A DNA stretch of 64,000 nt from Pisaster brevispinus (Eukaryota; Echinodermata; Asteroidea; Forcipulatida; Asteriidae), in assembly GCA_023634235.1 (NCBI GenBank), contig JAMKCF010000001.1:124001-188000 (forward strand), given 5' to 3'. Below are positions 31,601-42,535 of the stretch, one piece after another. Each line of letters begins with the position of its first letter. Position 1 is the stretch's first letter. The translations under genes were made by a program, and so were the position numbers. Under the pieces are notes generated by a model. It was given only the letters and a program-made list of their open reading frames with translations. It had not been told where the DNA came from and made no database searches.

Positions 31601-34600
31601 TACTTTCCCTAGTCCTGTGAAATACAAGTCAATGCACTTGCATATTACTCGGGTGGGATTGGATTCCACAACTTTCGCCATTTGAGAGCAGATGTCTTGC
31701 CGCTTGACCATCGAGCTTGTCCTGGTAGCTAGAGGGAGTTCAATTCCTACGATTTAGCTGGGGGTACCACATTGTTTATTTCATGTGTATGCTGGGTTAC
31801 ACGAAGTGCGGAGACTGTTCTCTGACAGTAACCAATATTGTCCGCATGTTTTAAATTAAACTAGATTGTAGGATTAAGGGATCATGCACCACCAGGTAAG
31901 GGCCTCCAAAGAGATTAAGTATGTGGCAAAAAGCTATTGGAAGGGTTCTCCCCATGCACAAGCTATGGTATAGTGGTGTATGGTATCAGGCCGATATGCA
32001 GGAATTGCATGCTGATGCAAATGAAAAAAGAAAAGTAATTTATACTTAATACTTTTTTATTTATTATTTTTGATCAAATTCTTAACACAAGAATCACAAG
32101 TATCATAAAGATAAAACCATTTTGAATGCCCCAGATTGCACAGTGAGGTTTTTAAAACCCAAAGATAAACAGTAACCAATGTGGTCAGCATGCTTTAAAC
32201 ATCTTTGGTCACATCTTGGCATAAAGCTAAAGCGTACAGTATTAGGGCTTACCAAAGAATTCTCTGTTATGATGCCCCGTAATGTGTGTATTGTTATGGG
32301 CCGCAGTAGGGTGTAAGCGCAGAATTCCACTGTAAGCAGTATCTTGAACCTGGGCCCTGATTGGGTGGGGGAACCAGGTTGGATAGACTGGTGGAACATC
32401 CATGTATGTTGAACAGACAGAGGCTGGCTCCAGACCTTTGATGAGGAAGATGTATGATGAGACATTGGCTGGGCTTTGTTGATAAGTGGGTACTTCATTT
32501 TGTTTGCAATTGTTCCTTTAATTATTGTAGATGTGTGACCTAAAGTATGAGAATGGACAAGCTGCATCTAGCAGGGTGGTAGCCTGTCATCCAGTCCAGA
32601 CCTTCTATGGCGGTCCAACAATGAAGGTGTTATCTCGTTCAGCATTGTACCAAAGCCCTTGCCAATCAGATCAGCTCTTTGCATGCTCTGGAGATGAGGC
32701 TACCACATCAGTAAGTACACTCAACTTGAATCATCAATTTGATCACAGTGCATTACTCCATTAGCATTTTGTAGGCTTAGTGGACACTATAGGAGTGCAT
32801 TGTTTGGTTTAGATGTGTACAAACAAATGAACCCAGTCCCTCTAGTGCCCTAGGAATGTGTCTACCAAATCTAAAATTGGCTGATTGGTTTTTGTAGACT
32901 AAATTCATGAAATAAGTTCATAAGACTAGTAAAATTTCAATTAGTCATCCTCAAACTGAGGCTCCTTTGGTCAGTTGGTGGCACTGTTCACTATTCCGGC
33001 CACAAGGTGGTGGTCTGGCCAGTTGTATGAGGTTTAGAGATTTTGGAAGTTATGCAATTTTGGATAAAAAGGTTGATAAGTTTAGACGCTGGATCTGGTA
33101 AAGCAATATGGATAAGAAAATGACGCTCAACTATAATCAGATTAGAGAGGATATGAACTGTCACATTATATGGGACCCCCTCTTACCCCAAGCCCTGCCA
33201 CCAACTGACAGGAGGCTTTGACAAGTCAATACATTAAAAACAAATTGGAAGTTCTGGGATGTGCTTTCAGAAAACACATTTGAAAGTAGAGTAAAATAAT
33301 TCCAATCCTCTAGTTTCAAATAAACACACCATACAATCAACCTGTGATCATTTCTGTGATTATGCTTGTTTGTTTATTTGTTTTTGTGTGTGCATGTTCA
33401 TATTGCGGCAATTGAAGTAAGCACTGTATAAGTGGGGTCTTCCGATTCTACATGTATTTTATTGACTCAGACAGTTTTAGATTGAAATATTTCTGTGGAA
33501 GATTGCTACTGCAAATTGCTACTTTTTGTTATGAAATTTGCAATTTAATTTGAGTACAATGAAGGCATATACTGTGCATGTTTAAAGCCAACTTCCTAAA
33601 ATGTATTTTAGTCACAACTTGAACTTTCTCAAAGGTCATTATATTTCCTCAGTCCTTCAGAATCCTTTATTTCGGCACAGAGGATACAGAAGGGTAGATA
33701 GATAGATAAATGGTTTATTTATTATTTGAAAATACAAAAAAGACATCACAATCAGAAGATTGAATTGCGTCTAAATTTACATTAAATCAATTAAAAATTC
33801 ATTAGAAAATTACAACAACAAATTTAAACAATACAAAGCAATTAAGGAAATAGACTTTTAAAAGGCACAAGACTGAATACACTTGTCAAAAAAGGGAGAA
33901 AGAGACATCAAGGGTGATCAAAGGGAAAGGCAAGACAAGCAGGGAAGTAAAAAACCATGACAATTAAAAAGCCATTCTGGATGTGATTGCAGTCATAAAA
34001 AAACAAGGTTTAGGAGTGTTAAGGTTTTGACCATTATTGTCTATCTTTCATTTAATGTTGTAATTTCCTCATGAACTCTTAACGGACTGGTTGTAAATGT
34101 TGACACAATTCAATTCTTGTGGTTGATTCTTTGTTATTTGAAATAACAAGTCACAACCCCTTAGGAGGATCCCTCTCCAGTCGCTTCCCAGGTGGTTTCA
34201 TAAATCTGGGTGTAATCCTTGCCTATACGATAGTTACAGGTCAAATGGCTTCTGACTGGCACCCCCAAACATAGATATTGACAAAAATAATAGAAACACT
34301 GCCAACATCAGGTTGTAGAAAGCTCAGTTGGTAGAGCGCCAGCATGTCAATCCTGAGGTTGCATGTTTAGCCCCTCTCTAGTCGATCCTTATTTGCTCAA
34401 CCTCAAATTAATTCAATCTGATGATGACTTTTTAAATTTGAAATAAATAAACCTTTATTTCCATAGGCCTTGATTTGGGACACAACAACCGGATTCCAGG
34501 TCCAGAAACTGAAGATAAACTCAGCCGTTCTAGATGTATGTCCCGTCCAGTACAACTTACACAATCTACTTGCTGCTCTGACTGACAAGCAAGTCAAACT

Positions 34601-34625
34601 GTACTCATGGCAAGCAAGTAAATAA
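22642..34625 (+). CDS. RFWD3: RFWD3 RING/WD40 E3 ubiquitin ligase, complete
   Basis: E3 ligase that ubiquitinates RPA and RAD51 at damaged replication forks (Fanconi pathway in vertebrates). Coding exons: 22642-23739, 25093-25181, 25773-25929, 26493-26611, 27436-27553, 28021-28122, 29327-29487, 30676-30879, 31361-31547, 32531-32710, 34467-34625. They total 2574 nt, 857 residues plus stop (human 774). Residues 1-366 are acidic, Ser/Gln-rich and probably disordered, with many SQ sites and two SUMO-interaction-like strings (EIVID at 295-299, TIDLATDEE at 308-316). The RING is Cys369-Cys411 (CIIC ... [15 protein letters not shown] ... CPQC), followed by a coiled coil at about 415-500. WD40 repeats follow, with landmarks [47 protein letters not shown] [32 protein letters not shown] and VKLYSWQ. 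The start is the first ATG after the acceptor at 22625. Confidence 0.96.
23925..24060 (-). mobile_element. SINE family B copy in RFWD3 intron
   Basis: AGTGTCTTGTCCAAGGAAAG, GTGTCATGACTGGGGTTTGA and ACCCACACTTCGGTG match the 39240-39640 copy in order. Confidence 0.6.
24175..24690 (+). mobile_element. SINE family A copy split by a MITE
   Basis: The SINE tRNA-like part (GGGAGGTTAGGCC, GGTTCAAATCCCACTCT) stops at 24219 and resumes after the inserted element as CTCAGTTTTTCTTTGTTCAA at 24655, exactly the family tail. Removing the insert and one TTAA restores the usual order. Confidence 0.85.
24224..24650. mobile_element. 427-bp TTAA MITE nested in a SINE
   Basis: Perfect 17-bp terminal inverted repeats GCCGTGTTCGCATTGGA / TCCAATGCGAACACGGC with TTAA on both sides (24220-24223 and 24651-24654), the signature of piggyBac-like insertion. 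The interior has repeated GGTTAAACTGACC/CCGGTTA-like words and no ORF. Confidence 0.93.
26640..26798 (+). repeat. 61-bp tandem repeat in RFWD3 intron
   Basis: About 2.6 copies; GGGCCATAAATC recurs at 26666, 26727 and 26788. It begins about 30 bp after the donor of the RFWD3 exon ending at 26611. Confidence 0.9.
28245..28390 (+). mobile_element. SINE family B copy, plus orientation
   Basis: A tRNA-like head (GTGTCGTGGCTGAG, GGGGGTTCAAATCCCGGT) is followed by GGACACTTGTGTCCTTGGGC and AAGGCACTTAGC. This is the forward orientation of the family seen inverted at 39240-39640. It lies in an RFWD3 intron. Confidence 0.75.
29060..29270 (-). mobile_element. SINE family B copy, minus orientation
   Basis: GTGTACTGGGTTTG, GTACACAACACACAG, TTTATGTCCCATATGAAGGA and CACCAGAGCTTGAGTCCAGT match the family. 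It ends about 60 bp before an RFWD3 exon at 29327. Confidence 0.75.
29552..30035. mobile_element. MITE family E, 484 bp with TTAA flanks
   Basis: Starts CCCTCCTACTGATACACCAT and ends with the inverted form ...GATTGTAGGAGGG; TTAA lies on each side (29548-29551 and 30036-30039). The interior repeats CCATTCAAAACCATTC in both orientations. Confidence 0.88.
30435..30560 (+). mobile_element. Degenerate SINE family B copy
   Basis: GTGTTTTGGCTGAGCAGCC, GCGACATTTGTGTCCTTGAG and CAAAGCATTTAACC follow family order but are eroded. It is in an RFWD3 intron. Confidence 0.5.
31000..31092 (+). mobile_element. SINE family A copy in RFWD3 intron
   Basis: CTCAGATGGTAGAGCACTGG (A-box region) and AGGTTCAAATCCAGCTCTAA (B-box region) are followed by TTTTTTTCAACCCCC. 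It lies about 120 bp downstream of the RFWD3 donor at 30879. Confidence 0.75.
31128..31230. mobile_element. MITE family C fragment
   Basis: GGACCCAATTTCATGCTGCTG is the family terminus. The rest is eroded. Confidence 0.45.
32242..32360. mobile_element. MITE family C fragment in RFWD3 intron
   Basis: GGGCTTACCAAAGAATTC, GTAAGCGCAGAATTCCACTG and TAAGCAGTATCTTGAACCTG match family blocks. Confidence 0.5.
33685..33790 (-). mobile_element. Possible LINE 3' tail with GATA run
   Basis: A GATAGATAGATAAATGG microsatellite next to TTTATTTATTATTTGAAAAT and AT-rich sequence resembles an inverted LINE/SINE 3' end. No coding remnant is visible. Confidence 0.3.
34150..34405 (+). mobile_element. SINE family A, long copy in last RFWD3 intron
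   Basis: A leader with GGATCCCTCTCCAGTCGC, then TTCTGACTGGCACCCCCAAA, then the tRNA-like AAAGCTCAGTTGGTAGAGCG, and a CTCTCTAGTCGATCC...GCTCAACCTC end. It finishes about 60 bp before the final RFWD3 exon. Confidence 0.8.
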
Positions 34626-35179
34626 GGTATTTATTAGTGTAGGGTACTTTGTATATTGTTTTGATGACAGCATGGTGCTAGAAATACAAGGAGACACATC
34701 GAAAGACCATTTGCATTTGGGGAATACTATACAAAAGTAATTGAACCATCAGCTGATCACTGCAGATTTAAGACCCTTGAGATGGCTTTCCACACTAAAA
34801 CTATTTATTATAGGAGTGAAGAGTTTTGCTAAACTTGAGTCTAATGAAGTCATGTGTTATATTTGACAGGATAGTCAAAAGGTCCTATCATCTCCTGTGG
34901 AGAAAAATCAAGTCAAAATGTAGAAATGTCTTTAGTTTTCATAATGTTACAATACCGATGTGGAGCATCATCAAGATAATGGATATGGATATTTTTTGAA
35001 TACAGCACTTCCCTTCTGACCATTGTTACTGTATATTTTAAAATGGCCATTTGCTTTTATACAGCGGCATATGACTTTAAACCTTTGATTGGCCACTCAT
35101 TTGGTCTCCTTGTATTTCTACCGCCATGATGACAGCAAACCCTGTGAACCAAATTGTCTTAAATTGTAATATAAGTTTG

Positions 35180-36075
35180 ACCATACAGTGTAGCTGTCCT
35201 ATAAGTTTGACCATAGCTGGCCTATAAGTTGACCATAGCTGTCCTATAAGTTGACCATAGCTGTCCTATAAGTTTGACCATAGCTGTCCTATAAGTTTGA
35301 CCATAGCTGTCCTATAAGTTTGACCATAGCTGTCCCATAAGTCTGACCATAGCTGGTCTATAAGTTGACCATAGCTGTCCTATAAGTTTGACCATAGCTG
35401 TCCTATAGGTTTGACCATAGCTGTCCTATAAGTTTGACCATAGCTGTCCTATAAGTTTGACCATAGCTGTCCCATAAGTCTGACCATAGCTGGTCTATAA
35501 GTTGACCATAGCTGTCCTATAAGTTTGACCATAGCTGTCCTACAAGTTTGACCATAGCTGTCCTATAAGTCTGACCATAGCTGGCCTATAAGTTTGACCA
35601 TAGCTGTCCTACAAGTTTGACCATAGCTGTCCTATAAGTTTGACCATAGCTGGCCTATAAGTTTGACCATAGCTGTCCTACAAGTTTGGCCATAGCTGTC
35701 CTATAAGTTTGACCACAGCTGTCCTATAAGTCTGACCATAGCTGGCCTATAAGTTGACCATAGCTGTCCTATAAGTTTGACCATAGCTGTCCTATAAGTC
35801 TGACCATAGCTGGCCTATAAGTTTGACCATAGCTGTCCTACAAGTTTGACCATAGCTGTCCTATAAGTTTGACCATAGCTGGCCTATAAGTTTGACCATA
35901 GCTGTCCTACAAGTTTGGCCATAGCTGTCCTATAAGTTTGACCACAGCTGTCCTATAAGTCTGACCATAGCTGGCCTATAAGTTGACCATAGCTGTCCTA
36001 TAAGTTTGACCATAGCTGTCCTATAAGTCTGACCATAGCTGTCCTATAAGTTTGACCATAGCTGTCCTATGATCT
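35180..36075 (+). repeat. 23-bp minisatellite downstream of RFWD3, about 39 copies with higher-order structure
   Basis: Units of GCTGTCCTATAAGTTTGACC ATA (23 bp, some 22) run head to tail. Diagnostic variants recur in blocks. CTACAAGTTTGGCC is followed by GACCACAG at 35682 and again 229 bp later (ten units). TGTCCCATAAGTC occurs at 35331 and 35469, 138 bp apart (six units). The array lies about 550 bp past the RFWD3 stop and has no coding sense. Confidence 0.97.
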
Positions 36076-36954
36076 TGTCAGGATTCCTATTTGATTTTAG
36101 GATGAATTCAAAGTTTGCCAGCACAATGTCTTGAAAGCCAGTTAAACATACCACCAAGGAATTAAAGAAGAGGCCCACTTGTTACCCAAACCTATTTAAA
36201 TCTTTCTGCAAATATACCTCAAAAGGGACTAGAGCAGTAACCCATAGTACTGTAGATACCTGTGTAAAGAAGATTCAATTGTATCAAGCGGCTGCTCGCT
36301 ATATGCCCTTTTGTAACCCACCGGAACAGTCAAACTTTTGTAACTAGCGTTGAATATTACCAAAAGCTTCTAAATCAGGAAATTACAAATTCAAAATGAG
36401 GTCATACATGATACTCCATGGAGGCAATGAGGGCATTTCTGTTACCCCAGGTCTTTCACTTGGTGCCCCTTGAAATGTTCCAAAATAGCAATGTACATAT
36501 TCCTCATAGAGGGGCCCTTTCTACCAAGGAGAAAATGCCTTTATGCCCTCGTAATCGCAAAACAACGGAGCATCAGGCCTGTGAGGTACTTAGGTTTCAC
36601 ATAAATGCGTAAACTTAAAGTTTGTTTTTTGCAACATGGATGCATTGGTGCTGAATCTGATCATCAAACTGACAGGGAACATACATGTACTCTGACCCCA
36701 TTGATTTGAATAATACACAAACAGGGAATCTCATTAACCAAGATTAACACAGAGTGCTCAACTTACAAATCATTTCACCAAATATCAAACAAGTTATTGT
36801 TAGCAGTATTGTATTTATTTTTGTTTTAATTTATTTTTATTTTTGTTGTTTGAATAATTTATTGCTGTTGTTATATTTTTATGTTTATTTCCATTATAAT
36901 GATTCTTTTTCATTTGTATTAATTTTTTGTGAATAAAAAATTCAAGTAGTAAAC
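36076..36954. other. Intergenic, AT-rich, no gene seen
   Basis: Unremarkable sequence with a T-rich patch at 36800-36940 (TTATTTTTATTTTTGTTGTT). Short ORFs show no family features. Confidence 0.5.
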
Positions 36955-37112
36955 CAAATTTGACTGGCACCCATGAACCAAGGTATTGACAAAATAGGGA
37001 GACCACCAACTTTAAAGCTAGATAGCTCAGTTGGTAGAGCGCTGGCATGTTAATCCGTCGTCAGTCGAAGGTTCAAGTCCCGCTCTTGTCAATTTTTCTC
37101 TGTTCAACCCCA
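36955..37112 (+). mobile_element. SINE family A, best-preserved copy
   Basis: GACTGGCACCCATGAACCAA, then GCTAGATAGCTCAGTTGGTA (A box), then GAAGGTTCAAGTCCCGCTCT (B box) and TTTTTCTCTGTTCAACCCC. The head looks like a tRNA with a TGTTAAT anticodon loop (Asn-like). It is not a functional tRNA gene: the acceptor stem does not pair and the unit is dispersed. Confidence 0.85.
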
Positions 37113-37863
37113 CATTATGAAATTATTAATTTACAAGTTCATTAGGTTTGTTCATCATCTTCATTTATCTTTGTTTCTTTTGTTACACCTTAAATATATT
37201 TCACACTTTCAATTTATTTCTATTTGTAAAATTGTATTGAACATGCTTCTCTGCTATTAATTGTTAATGACGATAAGATTAATATTCAAACCTCAGGAAT
37301 CCCTCAGAAAAAGGGAACAGAATTATTGAATTGCTACAAATCTGTGACAGGGAGGTGAGGGTTTCCACAATAGTTTGAAAAGTGCAACCCATGTTTTTAA
37401 GTTACACCTGTGTACATGAATGTAGCTGTAAGATACACATGGGTAGGACTTTAACTTTGATTTGACACTTATCAAATAATGTCAAGTGTGAATATTTTGG
37501 AGTAAGAAATAAATTATATTCTACTTAATTTTATGTTGTTTTGTTACCCCTTTATTTTATTTTGCTTGTTTTAAGTTTCACACATCCTTTCGTAGACCAT
37601 GGTTTTAAAAGAGATAAAAAGTTGATACTTTGGAGCTTTAGGTGGCAGCAAACATCCCAGGTAATATTCCATTTTGTAGGTAGTTCTGAGCATTCATATT
37701 TGAGATTTACTTGGTAAGTCTGCTGCCACCTAGCGTCCACAAAATTCTCATGCAGCACTTCCAGCACAAATATACCCCGTTTTATACACTAATAAGTTAC
37801 ATATGTTTATTCCCATGTATTTACAACACCCCAAGTATAATGCAAAAAATACAAATTTGAAGG
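37113..37863. other. 3' flank of Ly6 gene A
   Basis: AT-rich. AATAAA (minus) at 37806-37811, about 55 nt past the gene A stop, is a candidate polyadenylation signal. An inverted pair (GAGCTTTAGGTGGCAGCA near 37634 and TGCTGCCACCTAG near 37720) is an unassigned foldback. Confidence 0.45.
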
Positions 37864-39031
37864 CTAACTCATTTCCCTTTCACATAACACAAAAGAACTG
37901 AGCACAACACATGCAAAAGTTAAGAGGTTAAAGTTTACCGCGCCTGCTCCGTTACACAAATCCGTTTCACAACAGTTGACGCAAACCTCATGCTGAACAT
38001 ATGTTGCCGGATTCGTAATTGGGTAACAGTGGTCGATACATTGGGATCCACACTTGCGGGATACAGACTGCAAGTAATCGGGGTTGTCTTTGAACTTAGG
38101 CCCAAGGGTGACTTCTGTTTTCTGTGGGAAAAACAACGTTTTCACAATTTAGGAGGGAAGTAACAATTTTGTTGTCAAAACTGCGCATGCTCAGAGGGAT
38201 TAGCGGCTTTACTGTTTATGACGATGAGACGGCCATAGGAAACTCAAACAACATTGTACATGTATACAATATTGTGTGCCTGGCCACTTCCTTGCATTGT
38301 TAGCAGGTATTATAAAAATATTTCCGAATTTTAATTGAACTTTTTTGTAAGTTTTTTGTTTGCCTGCTTGAGAAAAAAGCTCCTTGGAATTTATAACTCC
38401 AGAATTTACAAAAAGTACAAATGCCATCGAAACTCGTGAAGTGTTGATCCGGTTTCAGATCTTTTGTCGGCAATGGCCCACACCCTCCATTTCAATGCAA
38501 TTAAAAAATCGTGCGTCTACAAAACTTTATTTCTGAAATAAGGAGCTTCAAGCTAACTTATGCTTGGCTGATTATCAAAGTTTAGGAAAATGCAAGCGAA
38601 ATAAAGCTGATATAAACATGCACAAAAGCCGTTACAAATTAATTGAAAAAAAAAAAATTAAACGTAACCACCAGAAGAACGTTTCAAATGTTGGTCTAGG
38701 TGTTGTTATTGACAACTAAATACATTTCTCTTAAAAAAAAAGAAAGGGGCGATCAAATTATTGTTTTTTCCCCCAACAGCCCAGCCGTCTGCATAAAATG
38801 AACAACTTTCTTCGTGGGTGTTCTTTTGTTTTTGTTTTTGTTTACATGGTAATGGAAGTAAATGAATAAAGTAGACAGACTTACAATGCAATATTTATCA
38901 CACGTTGCGTCGGTATAAGACACGTTACCAGTCACCGCAGTGCTATCCACTCCCGCTGTCACCATTCCACAATAACCAGTTCCCAATTCATCAACACTGT
39001 CACATATATGACAACTGAGGGCGCTGCAGTC
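37864..39031 (-). CDS. Ly6/uPAR three-finger protein gene A (exons 2 and 3)
   Basis: A small cysteine-rich surface protein of the Ly6/uPAR family, probably GPI-anchored; ligand unknown. Exon 39031-38885 encodes DCSALSCHICDSVDELGTGY to TCDKYCI (49 codons). Exon 38121-37864 encodes KTEVTLGPKF onward, with CGSQCIDHC, VCVNCCETDLCN (the closing CCxxDxCN signature) and a C-terminal hydrophobic tail NLLTFACVVLSSFVL typical of a GPI signal. The internal junction is phase 0 and GT-AG. The signal-peptide exon is uncertain: 42535-42487 (MVGEIALKLILLSMFY) is the right kind but ends in phase 1, and only a non-AG boundary (CCATG|GG) upstream of ATGCAGGAC would join it in frame. Confidence 0.85.
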
Positions 39032-39239
39032 CTGCATCCCATGGGCAAAAATTCAAAATTAATAGTTGTCTTTTTCAGGCAATACGCATATGTATAGCCT
39101 CTCTGTAGCTTTCCCCAAACCTACTAGCTACCGACGTGTGTAGGAGTGCATTGTCATGCGAACTGCACAGTAAAGGGAGAATTTTTCAATTATTTGTAAA
39201 GTAAAAGAAGTTACATCTTCTAGAATTCAAAATAACAAT

Positions 39240-39640
39240 CTGACACATTTTAATAATAATAATATATTGTATTTGTATAGCGCCTACTGCAGGCCAGCCT
39301 CTAAGCGCTTAACATTCAGTATTTCCTGCAAGGTATTTGGGGCTACGTTTGAAGTATGAGACCTACTCCTTTACATAGCACCTTGTAATGGTTTACAAGG
39401 TGCTGTGGCGCAATATGCAGCCGATCAAACCAGGAACACCGGGGCGGACCCCTTCTCTTTTCGATAAGTGCACTGGGTTCTTTTTCGTGCGTTACACAAC
39501 ACACGGGACCAACGGCTTTACGTCCCATCCGAAGGACGAAGCAATCATGGTTAAGTGTCTTGCTTAAGGACACAAGTGTCACGACCAGGGCTCGAACCCA
39601 CACTCTGCTGATCAGAAACACCAGAGCTTGAGTCCAATGT
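39240..39640 (-). mobile_element. SINE family B, longest copy, with TAA microsatellite
   Basis: A TAATAATAATATATTGTATT/TATAGCGCCTACTGC tail is followed by TTACACAACACACGGGACCA, TTTACGTCCCATCCGAAGGA, AAGTGTCTTGCTTAAGGACA, CGACCAGGGCTCGAACCCAC (inverted B box) and CACCAGAGCTTGAGTCC. Read on the minus strand it begins with the tRNA-like head and ends in the A-rich tail. Confidence 0.85.
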
Positions 39641-40565
39641 GGTTGCGCTTTGCAGAAAACTTAAACACAGCAACTGTTTGTGTTATCGGGAATCTTGTAC
39701 GTGATGCTGTTTAAACCGGCTGTGGCAATCGAATTAAGCAACGGTCATTGGTGGGCCATTAAATGCCATTTGTCACCATTTTTTTCAGGCGCCCAGAACA
39801 TTCATGAGTTTCTTGTACGAGCTTTTGTAAGCAGTGAGCCTTCATTGAACTAAATAATTTTGTAATCAGATGACAGCTTCATCTGTAAAAGTCCTCGATG
39901 ATGCATTTTTCGAGAGGACTTTTTAAAGGAAAAGCTGTTAGCAAGCTTTCTCAATTCAAGTTTAGACCTACACATTGACTTCGTGAACAACCCAACTCCC
40001 GTCCCTGTCCCTTTCCGCCCCCCCCGCCCCTTCCCGGTTTGCCCTATCCATTTCCCCGTATCCCAACTTCCGAAAAAGTTGTGTATGGGAAATGTAGAAC
40101 TAAGATTGACATTATGTCTAGTTTTGGCCTCTTCTTTTCCCTGCTGACCAAAAAAGCAATCCATAATTTCGTTTGCTTTGTTTTAGAACCTACTATAATA
40201 ACTACAGTTGAAAGTAGTGCATTATTGGGACGATGCAGCTATGCTTGCAAAATAACTGAGACATTGAAAGAATTGAGGATAAGCCTTCATGTAGTTGAAA
40301 GTGTTTGGGTAGCGACCGGGTGTGGGGTGTCATCCCGACCCAAATTCCAAATTTTGCTTCGAATCAGGTGAAATTTGAAGCCTCACTCAGCAAATGAAAC
40401 ACATGCTAGAGAAAATTTGACTCTTCAAGGAAAAAACCAAAACAAATTATTTCGGCAAATTTGGACCTCATTTGAGAAGAACGCACAGTTAGGGTTGAAA
40501 CGTGAGGTCAATTGCAGTTTTTGGCAAACTATATAGGTATAACTTCAGTTTTTGTTCGTCGTTAA
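39641..40565. other. Between Ly6 exons, no exon found
   Basis: Holds a C-rich patch (40015-40035, CCGCCCCCCCCGCCCCTTCC) and short ORFs with no family match. If gene A uses its own first exon, it could lie here, but none was recognised. Confidence 0.35.
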
Positions 40566-40943
40566 AGGAAACGTATAACCTTTGGTTTTTGGAACCGTTT
40601 GATAGTTTAAATGTGTATACAATAAAATTATCCTGTGAAAACTTCATTTCAGGGATGGTGGCGTTTTTTAGATATCGCTGAAAATCCGTTGTGGTTGCGT
40701 CCACGCAGGAAGCAAAATCCGTAATTGGAATACACGATCTGAGAAACGTTACTGACAGTAATGTTTCTCAGATTCAATTTTGGGGGATAAAAACTGATAC
40801 CTTTTTTCAATAAACTCATTAATAATTCGAAGTGAAATGATTCTCAAAATGTCTTATACTACCGAAATCTGCTGTAACTTCTAACCAAGTGCATTTTTAT
40901 TGCCATTAATTTTAAGAGTGATTACCAAACGTATACAGACCCT
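40566..40943. mobile_element. 378-bp TTAA-flanked MITE (family F)
   Basis: The left end AGGAAACGTATAACCTTTGG and the right end ...CCAAACGTATACAGACCCT are approximate inverted repeats, with TTAA at 40562-40565 and 40944-40947. The middle carries a palindrome, TGAGAAACGTTACTGACAGT/AATGTTTCTCA. Confidence 0.75.
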
Positions 40944-42320
40944 TTAAACCCAGAATAATAAATATTGAAAGTGCATGTTCTATCATGGAGGTAGAAATTT
41001 ACGAATGAGCTTAATGGGTTGAGACAAAAATGTACACAAGCTTATCAAAACTACCATGTAGCAATGTGTACACTAAAGCTGTGTACACCTTGGGCGACTA
41101 ATGAAGTTGAACTAACTACTGGAAATGACGTAGATCCATTGTTGAGCATTACAAAGGCTGCCCTTACCACACACGCCTTTTAGTTGAGCCAGAATGTCCT
41201 TGCTGACACTAGCGTGCTGACCATCAATGATAGACTACTTTCACTTTTGTGCATTCTTTGACCAGGTGAGGGGTTAACTTTCAAACAAACGAGTATCTGG
41301 CTTGAACCTTTTGTCCGTACAGGCCGATACTCCCTTGGTGTTTATACATCATTTAAGAAAGAGGATTGTCTGCATGTGTTGCATAACAATGCAGAAAAAA
41401 AGCAGGGCTGTATCAGAGTTGGCGGTTACGGCTGTGACGACTGTTGCTAAGGGTGTTGCTACAGACGTCCTATGGCGCGGTAATCCAGCCGTAGCCGTAA
41501 CCGGTGGCTGTAGTCACCAATTTGGACACGGCCTTACTGAAGGAAATACTACATATTGTATAGTTTCCTCGTAATTTTCGGCAATTCAAACGCTGCGTCA
41601 TTCTTTTTCACGCGAAATGGAAAGCTCCTCAAAACAAAACAGTCTCCCGATTCCACTTAATGTTAAGCAATTGTTGTTTTGTGCGTCATGTGATCCTTAA
41701 AAACCGATAACCATTTCATCTGTATCCACACGAGTAGCATTCAACTCGCTGTCAGCATGTTATGGAATTTCTAGTTCCACTTACTCTCCTGCTGAAATGA
41801 CCCGGATGTGGGTCCCTGTGAGGCCTGACCATTTCTTGGTCAGACCCGGAATTTGTGTCAAAGGAACGCAAAAACAGGTCAAATATTTAAAACCCGAGTT
41901 AAATGTTTTAATTTATTTATTTTTTAAAACCAGTTTCCTTATCAGCGTCTTTCCTCCGTGGGAAGACCTTAAAGTTGAGATTATTCTTATTTAAGAGTAA
42001 CTATAGTTCAAACCCTTCAGCTTCCACTAAGAATCAAACCACCAACCTATAGATGAAGGTGAATAATTTACATATTTTCAGTGATCACTTAGCTATGGTC
42101 AACACAACAGATTTGTGTTAGCAGGGTAAATGCGTGTTTTATACGGGTTGTTTTTTAAATGCGGCAGTCGAAACAAACACAAGTGATTCGGAGAGCAGAG
42201 CTGCTAACTGTTACTCAATTTATCTACCTAACAACAGGCGTAATCAGTGGTCAGCAGCAGTGCAGGAAATACTGAGAAATCAACACATGTATATATTTAA
42301 CAATAATACAAGGAATTTAA
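40944..42320. other. Non-coding interval left of the Ly6 duplication
   Basis: No exon recognised. Short ORFs (for example 41302-41574) lack family features. The left breakpoint of the tandem duplication falls at 42320/42321. Confidence 0.4.
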
Positions 42321-42486
42321 ATTTACAATGTCCTGCGACATGCCTAAACCACGAATAAGGAATTACACATTGGGTACGTAAAGCGAAAATAACAGGAACG
42401 ATCTTGCGCGTTCACTCAAAACAATAAAATTTTGGGTTACCCGTACGTGAAAGAAGTTTTGAAATAATTGTATTTGGTAAACTTAC

Positions 42487-42535
42487 CGTAAAACATACTG
42501 AGTAAGATTAGCTTCAACGCAATCTCACCCACCAT
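42487..42535 (-). CDS. Ly6 signal-peptide exon, unit 1
   Basis: Starts ATGGTGGGTGAGATTGCG and encodes MVGEIALKLILLSMFY, a typical signal-peptide core, ending in phase 1 at a GTAAGT donor. The context is CAAGATGGTGG. It is likely the first exon of gene A or of a lost Ly6 gene; the phase relation to gene A is problematic (see that entry). Confidence 0.7.

Noticed and set aside
37015..37090. tRNA gene
   Set aside because: A and B boxes are present, but the acceptor stem does not pair and the same unit recurs at several sites with a common tail: it is a SINE.
39850..40164. First exon of Ly6 gene A (ORF starting MDCFFGQQG)
   Set aside because: The start is not hydrophobic like a signal peptide and no donor in the required phase was found.
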